In this document: in pieces, positions 6,153 through 9,688 of the stretch | Position numbering within the stretch: position 1 is the stretch's first letter | Layout of the letters: each line of letters begins with the position of its first letter | From: Vitreoscilla sp. | Lineage (GTDB): Bacteria > Pseudomonadota > Gammaproteobacteria > Burkholderiales > Burkholderiaceae | Assembly (NCBI GenBank): GCA_014378125.1 | Contig: JACMOG010000125.1 | Location: 1-9,688, forward strand | Direction: 5' to 3' | Length of the DNA stretch: 9,688 nt | Position numbers and translations under genes: made by a program | Notes under the pieces: generated by a model | Told to the model about the DNA's origin: nothing | The model's input: the letters and a program-made list of their open reading frames with translations, nothing else | Databases searched by the model: none

Positions 6153-6172
6153 ACTGACTGACCGGTCAGTAA
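6151..6172. promoter_or_regulatory. TetR-type palindromic operator
   Basis: ACTGACCGGTCAGT (6157-6170) is a perfect 14-bp palindrome. A second, overlapping register TTACTGAC-6 bp-GTCAGTAA (6151-6158, 6165-6172) gives 8-bp perfect arms. TGACCGGTCA cores are typical of binding sites for TetR/AcrR-family repressors of RND pumps. The site spans the last bases of the -10 box and the predicted transcription start, the ideal place for repression. No tetR gene is inside the window, so the repressor must lie elsewhere, perhaps downstream of the permease gene. The site could also affect divergent hpnC transcription. Confidence 0.8.
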
Positions 6173-6187
6173 CTACGAGCCACTCCC

Positions 6188-7324
6188 ATGCCCCATCGCC
6201 ACCCGCCCCGCCTTTTTTCGACCCCGCCGCGACGCGCCCTCCCTGCGTTGACCCTGGGGCTGTCGTTCGCGGCGGCGCTGGTGCTGGTGGCCTGCGGCAA
6301 GGAGCCCGCCACGGCCGAGCCGGTGCGCGCGGTGCGAACGATGACCGTGGGCCAGCTGTCGAGCGCCACCACGCGCGACTACGCCGCCGAGATCCATGCC
6401 CGCATCGAGTCGAAGCTGGCGTTCCGGGTCGGCGGCAAGATCACGCAACGTCCGGTCAACCTGGGCGACCGCGTGAAGGGCGGCCAGGCGCTGGCCCAGG
6501 TCGATCCGGCCGACCTGCGCTTCGGCCAGGACGCCGCGCGCGCCGGCCTCGCCGCCGCCCAGGTCAACTACGAGCAGACCGCGGCCGACCACAAGCGCTA
6601 TGAAGACCTGCGCGCGCAGGGCTTCATCAGCGCCGCCGACCTGGATCGCCGCAACAGCGGCCTGCAGGCCGCCAAGGCGCAGTTCGACCAGGCGAAGGCG
6701 CAGTCCGGCATGCAGACCAACCAGGCGGCCTACGCCGCACTCACCGCGGACGCCCCCGGCGTCATCACCGCCGTCTACGCCGACGTGGGTGCCGTGGTGG
6801 GCGCCGGCACGGCGGTGCTGAGCCTCGCCCACGACGGCCCGCGCGACGTGGTGTTCGCGGTGCCCGAGGATCAGCTGCAGATATTCCGCAAGCTGCAGGG
6901 CAAGCCCGGCGGCGTCAGCGTGACGCTGTGGGGCGGCAGCGCCGCCATTCCCGCCACGATCCGCGAGGTGGCCGCGGCCGCCGACCCCGCGTCGCGCACG
7001 TTCCAGGTGAAGGCCGACGTGCCCGCCGGCGCCGCCGAGCTGGGCCAGACGGCCACGGTGCACGTCGAGTTGGCGCCCGCCGACGGCAAGCTGCGCCTGC
7101 CGCTGCAGGCCGTGGCCGGCAGCGGCAACCAGAGCCACGTTTGGATCCTCGACAAGGCCACGATGAAGGTGCACGAGCAGCCGGTGGTGGTGCTGCGCCC
7201 CGAGGGCGACAACCTGGTGCTGGACGGCGGCCTCAAGGCTGGCGACACGGTGGTGACCGCCGGCGCGCACGCGCTCAGTCCCGACCAGCAGGTGAGCCTG
7301 TACGTCGAACCGTCGAAGCGCTGA
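6188..7324 (+). CDS. RND efflux periplasmic adaptor (membrane fusion protein), lipoprotein
   Basis: The adaptor that connects an inner-membrane RND pump to an outer-membrane channel. The 378-aa product begins with a basic stretch, a hydrophobic segment (LTLGLSFAAALVLV) and a lipobox LVAC with the acylated cysteine at residue 36. It is therefore predicted to be a lipoprotein anchored on the periplasmic side of the inner membrane. Then come a barrel-sandwich/lipoyl half (FRVGGKITQRPVNLGDRVKGG, about 79-99), an alpha-helical hairpin (about 112-185) and the second lipoyl half (TADAPGVITAVYADVGAVVG). Beta-barrel and membrane-proximal domains follow, including ATIREVAAAADPASRTFQVKA. Expressed from the operator-controlled promoter upstream, with the permease gene 7 bases after its stop. 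Substrate cannot be predicted. Family assignment is secure, and I give no symbol because several paralogous pumps share these features. Confidence 0.92.
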   Translation: MPHRHPPRLFSTPPRRALPALTLGLSFAAALVLVACGKEPATAEPVRAVRTMTVGQLSSATTRDYAAEIHARIESKLAFRVGGKITQRPVNLGDRVKGGQALAQVDPADLRFGQDAARAGLAAAQVNYEQTAADHKRYEDLRAQGFISAADLDRRNSGLQAAKAQFDQAKAQSGMQTNQAAYAALTADAPGVITAVYADVGAVVGAGTAVLSLAHDGPRDVVFAVPEDQLQIFRKLQGKPGGVSVTLWGGSAAIPATIREVAAAADPASRTFQVKADVPAGAAELGQTATVHVELAPADGKLRLPLQAVAGSGNQSHVWILDKATMKVHEQPVVVLRPEGDNLVLDGGLKAGDTVVTAGAHALSPDQQVSLYVEPSKR

Positions 7325-7326
7325 GG
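7323..7326 (+). promoter_or_regulatory. Ribosome binding site for the RND permease GTG start
   Basis: GAGG at 7323-7326 overlaps the adaptor stop codon and ends 5 bases before the GTG at 7332. This supports GTG as the start, since the first in-frame ATG (residue 38) would fall inside the first membrane helix. Confidence 0.6.
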
Positions 7327-7331
7327 CCCGC

Positions 7332-9688
7332 GTGAACAACGAACAGACGCCGCCGACCCCCCATCCGGGCGAGGTCGAGGACACCAGCCGCTTCAACATC
7401 TCGCGCTGGGCGCTGCAGCACCCCCAGCTCACGCGCTACCTGATGATCGTGCTGATGCTGCTGGGCCTGGCCGCGTACTTCCAGCTGGGCCAGGACGAGG
7501 ATCCGCCGTTCACCTTCCGCGCGATGGTGGTGCAGGCCTACTGGCCGGGCGCCAGCGCGCATGACATGGCCGAGCAGGTGACCGACAAGATCGAGCGCAC
7601 GCTGCAGGAGGTGCCTTACTCCGACAAGATCCGCAGCTACACCAAGCCGGGCGAGTCGCTCACCATCCTGCAGCTGGCCGACTGGTCGCCGGGCCACGAG
7701 GTGCCCAACACCTGGTATCAGGCGCGCAAGAAGATCGGCGACATGCGTTCGACGCTGCCCGCTGGCGTCATCGGCCCGTTCTTCAACGACGAGTTCGGCG
7801 ACGTGTACGGCTCCATCTACGCGCTGTCGGCCGACGGCTTCTCCGACGAGGAGCTGCGCGTGCGCGCCGAAGATATCCGCTCGCAGCTGCTGCGCGTGCA
7901 CGACGTGGCCAAGGTGGAGCTGTTCGGTGTGCAGTCGCAGAAGATCTGGGTGGAGCTGTCGCAGAAGCGCGCCGCCGAGATGGGCGTCGACGTCAACGCC
8001 GTCATCACGCAGCTCAACGCGCAGAACACCGTGCAGGGCACGGGCGTGGTGGACGCCGGCACGCAGAACGTGCAGGTGCGCGTGGCCGGCGCGTTCCAGT
8101 CGGTGGACGCCATCCGCGCGCTGCCGATCCGCGTGGTCAACGCGGCCACGGGCCAGGCCACCAGCATCCGCCTGGGCGACATCGCCGACGTCAAGCGCGG
8201 CTACTCCGACCCGCCCGACGTGAAGGTGCGCGCCAACGGCAAGCAGGTGGTCGCCATCGGCATCTCCATGGCCAAGGGCGGCGACATCATCGCGCTCGGC
8301 AAGGGCCTGCAGGCGCAGGTGGCCGACGTGCGCCGGCAACTGCCGGTGGGCATGGAGCTCACGCAGGTGCAGGACCAGCCGCAGGCGGTGAGCCGCTCGG
8401 TGGGCGAGTTCGTGCGCGTGCTGATCGAGGCCATCGTCATCGTGCTGCTGGTCAGCTTCGTGAGCCTGGGCCTGCACTTCAACCCGATCCGCATCGACAT
8501 CTGGCCGGGGCTGGTGGTGGGCATCACGATCCCGCTGGTGCTGGCGATCACCTTCGTCACCATGTACTACTGGGGCGTGGGGCTGCACAAGATCTCGCTG
8601 GGCTCGCTCATCATCGCGCTGGGCCTGCTGGTGGACGACGCCATCATCGCGGTGGAGATGATGGTGCGCAAGCTGGAGGAGGGCTACTCGAAGGAGCGCG
8701 CCGCCACGTTCGCCTACGAGGTGACGTCGATGCCCATGCTCACCGGCACGCTGATCACCGCCGCGGGCTTCCTGCCCATCGGGCTGGCCAAGTCGATGAC
8801 CGGCGAGTACACGTTCGCCATCTTCGCGGTCACGTCGGCCGCGCTGCTGATCTCGTGGGGCGTGTCGGTGTACTTCGTGCCTTACCTGGGCGCGCGCCTG
8901 CTGCATACGCGGATCAAGGCAACAGGTTCCAAGCTGGAGGGGGCTGGCCCCGAACGGGGCCAGACCCCTGTCACTCACGAAGCCTTCGACTCGGCGTTCT
9001 ACATCCGCTTCCGCCGCGTGATCGCGTGGTGCCTGCGCCATCGCTGGATCACCATCGGTGCCACCATCGCCACTTTCGTGCTCGGCCTGGTGGGCATGGG
9101 CCTGGTGCAGCAGCAGTTCTTCCCCGACTCGAGCCGGCCCGAGATCCTGGTCGACCTGTGGCTGCCCGAGGGCGCCACCATCCAGCAGAGCGAGGCGTCG
9201 GCCAAGCGCTTCGAAGCGCGGTTGCTGAAGGAGCCGGGCGTGAAGTCGGTCACCACGTGGGTGGGCAGCGGCACGCCGCGCTTCTACCTGCCGATGGACC
9301 AGGTGTATCCGCAGAGCATCGTCAGCGAGGCCATCGTGGAGCCCGTCGACCTGAAGGTGCGCGAGAGCCTGCGCAAGAAGCTGCCGGCCATGATGGCCGC
9401 CGAGTTTCCCGAGTTGCGCACCCGCGTCAAGCTGCTGCCCAACGGGCCGCCGGTGCCGTACCCGGTGCAGTTCCGCGTGATGGGACCCGACTCCGACCAG
9501 GTGCGCAAGTGGGGCGACGAGGCCAAGGCCGTGCTGCGCGCCAACGAACACATGCGCGGCGTCAACGACAACTGGAACGAGAACGTGCTGGCGATGCGTC
9601 TGGCGATCGACCAGGACAAGGCGCGCGCGCTGGGCGTATCGACGCAGGCGATCGCGCAGGCGACGCAGACGCAGTTCTCGGGCTCGAC
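7332..9688 (+). CDS. RND efflux transporter permease, 3' end outside window
   Basis: Proton-driven inner-membrane pump of the resistance-nodulation-division (AcrB/VexF-like) superfamily. The frame is open for 785 codons to the window end. Full-length relatives have roughly 1,040 or more residues, so about a quarter is missing. TM1 (about 36-52) is followed by GQDEDPPFTFRAMVVQAYWPGAS and the first periplasmic porter loop. TM2-TM6 follow from about residue 361. TM4 carries the proton-relay pair in GLLVDDAII (D435, D436). TM7 (about 573-591) leads to QQQFFPDSSRPEILVDLWLPEGA and the second periplasmic loop. The start is GTG with a GAGG site 5 bases upstream, 7 bases after the adaptor stop, so the two are cotranscribed. 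The TM6-TM7 cytoplasmic linker holds an extra peptide around residues 530-548 encoded by a palindromic repeat. The acidic TM4 pair and DEDPPF region suggest drug/organic-compound efflux rather than metal export, but substrate is unknown. Confidence 0.93.
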   Translation, partial: MNNEQTPPTPHPGEVEDTSRFNISRWALQHPQLTRYLMIVLMLLGLAAYFQLGQDEDPPFTFRAMVVQAYWPGASAHDMAEQVTDKIERTLQEVPYSDKIRSYTKPGESLTILQLADWSPGHEVPNTWYQARKKIGDMRSTLPAGVIGPFFNDEFGDVYGSIYALSADGFSDEELRVRAEDIRSQLLRVHDVAKVELFGVQSQKIWVELSQKRAAEMGVDVNAVITQLNAQNTVQGTGVVDAGTQNVQVRVAGAFQSVDAIRALPIRVVNAATGQATSIRLGDIADVKRGYSDPPDVKVRANGKQVVAIGISMAKGGDIIALGKGLQAQVADVRRQLPVGMELTQVQDQPQAVSRSVGEFVRVLIEAIVIVLLVSFVSLGLHFNPIRIDIWPGLVVGITIPLVLAITFVTMYYWGVGLHKISLGSLIIALGLLVDDAIIAVEMMVRKLEEGYSKERAATFAYEVTSMPMLTGTLITAAGFLPIGLAKSMTGEYTFAIFAVTSAALLISWGVSVYFVPYLGARLLHTRIKATGSKLEGAGPERGQTPVTHEAFDSAFYIRFRRVIAWCLRHRWITIGATIATFVLGLVGMGLVQQQFFPDSSRPEILVDLWLPEGATIQQSEASAKRFEARLLKEPGVKSVTTWVGSGTPRFYLPMDQVYPQSIVSEAIVEPVDLKVRESLRKKLPAMMAAEFPELRTRVKLLPNGPPVPYPVQFRVMGPDSDQVRKWGDEAKAVLRANEHMRGVNDNWNENVLAMRLAIDQDKARALGVSTQAIAQATQTQFSGS
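8940..8968. repeat. Short palindromic element within the RND permease gene, related to the hpnE element
   Basis: GGGGCTGGCCCC (8940-8951) pairs with GGGGCCAGACCCC (8956-8968) around a GAAC loop, 12 bp with a single bulged A. On the - strand it reads GGGTCTGGCCCCG, which matches the arm of the hpnE element (GGGTCTGGCTCCG) at 12 of 13 bases. A distant pair ACAGG (8922-8926) / CCTGT (8967-8971) suggests a degenerate outer arm on the left. Read with the gene it gives GAGPERGQTPVT. The RGQTP codons are in the same phase as RGQAP in the hpnE copy. It lies in the cytoplasmic linker between TM6 and TM7 and keeps the frame open. Confidence 0.75.

Noticed and set aside
7046..7054. GGCCAGACG in the adaptor gene as a third copy of the palindromic repeat
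   Set aside because: It matches only a few bases of the arm, has no inverted partner nearby, and encodes a normal GQTATV segment of the adaptor.
7275..9551. A 758-codon open frame on the - strand opposite the RND permease
   Set aside because: It is His/Arg/Asp/Gln-rich with no recognisable domain and mirrors the codon structure of the clear RND gene on the + strand; a high-GC antisense shadow.

Overview
This is a high-GC window with dense, long reading frames on both strands. The gene content fits a betaproteobacterium of the order Burkholderiales: long-form LeuA, a PBP7-type endopeptidase, the hpnCDE squalene genes and a tripartite RND pump. The palindromic repeats described below remind me of elements in Oxalobacteraceae such as Massilia, but that is an impression I could not check.

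Layout. The C-terminal third of leuA (2-isopropylmalate synthase) enters on the + strand and ends at 512, followed by a large hairpin. About 330 bases without a convincing gene follow, ending in a hairpin with a T-rich tail. Next on the + strand is a periplasmic D-alanyl-D-alanine endopeptidase (PBP7/PbpG type, 897-1991). It converges on an IclR-family regulator on the - strand (2060-2833), with a shared bidirectional terminator between them. Upstream of the regulator, also on the - strand and in transcription order hpnC-hpnD-hpnE (6033 down to 2959), lies a tightly coupled operon. By the known HpnCDE route it converts farnesyl diphosphate to squalene through presqualene diphosphate and hydroxysqualene. 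No cyclase is in view. Divergent from hpnC, a near-consensus promoter with an overlapping TetR-type palindromic operator drives a lipoprotein periplasmic adaptor (6188-7324) and an RND efflux permease (7332 to the window end, truncated).

The most unusual feature is a pair of related GC-rich palindromes sitting in frame inside two unrelated genes. One is an 86-bp element within hpnE, adding about 29 residues just before the conserved FDQVILATP strand. The other is a shorter hairpin in the cytoplasmic TM6-TM7 linker of the RND permease. Both carry GGTCTGGCYCCG arms, are read in the same phase (RGQxP peptide) and fall at positions likely to tolerate insertion. The dyad symmetry of the hpnE element means it encodes nearly the same peptide from either strand, and it is open in five of six frames. 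This resembles the protein-invading palindromic elements known from Rickettsia, but the sequence is different.

No tRNA, rRNA, CRISPR array, insertion sequence or transposase gene was seen.
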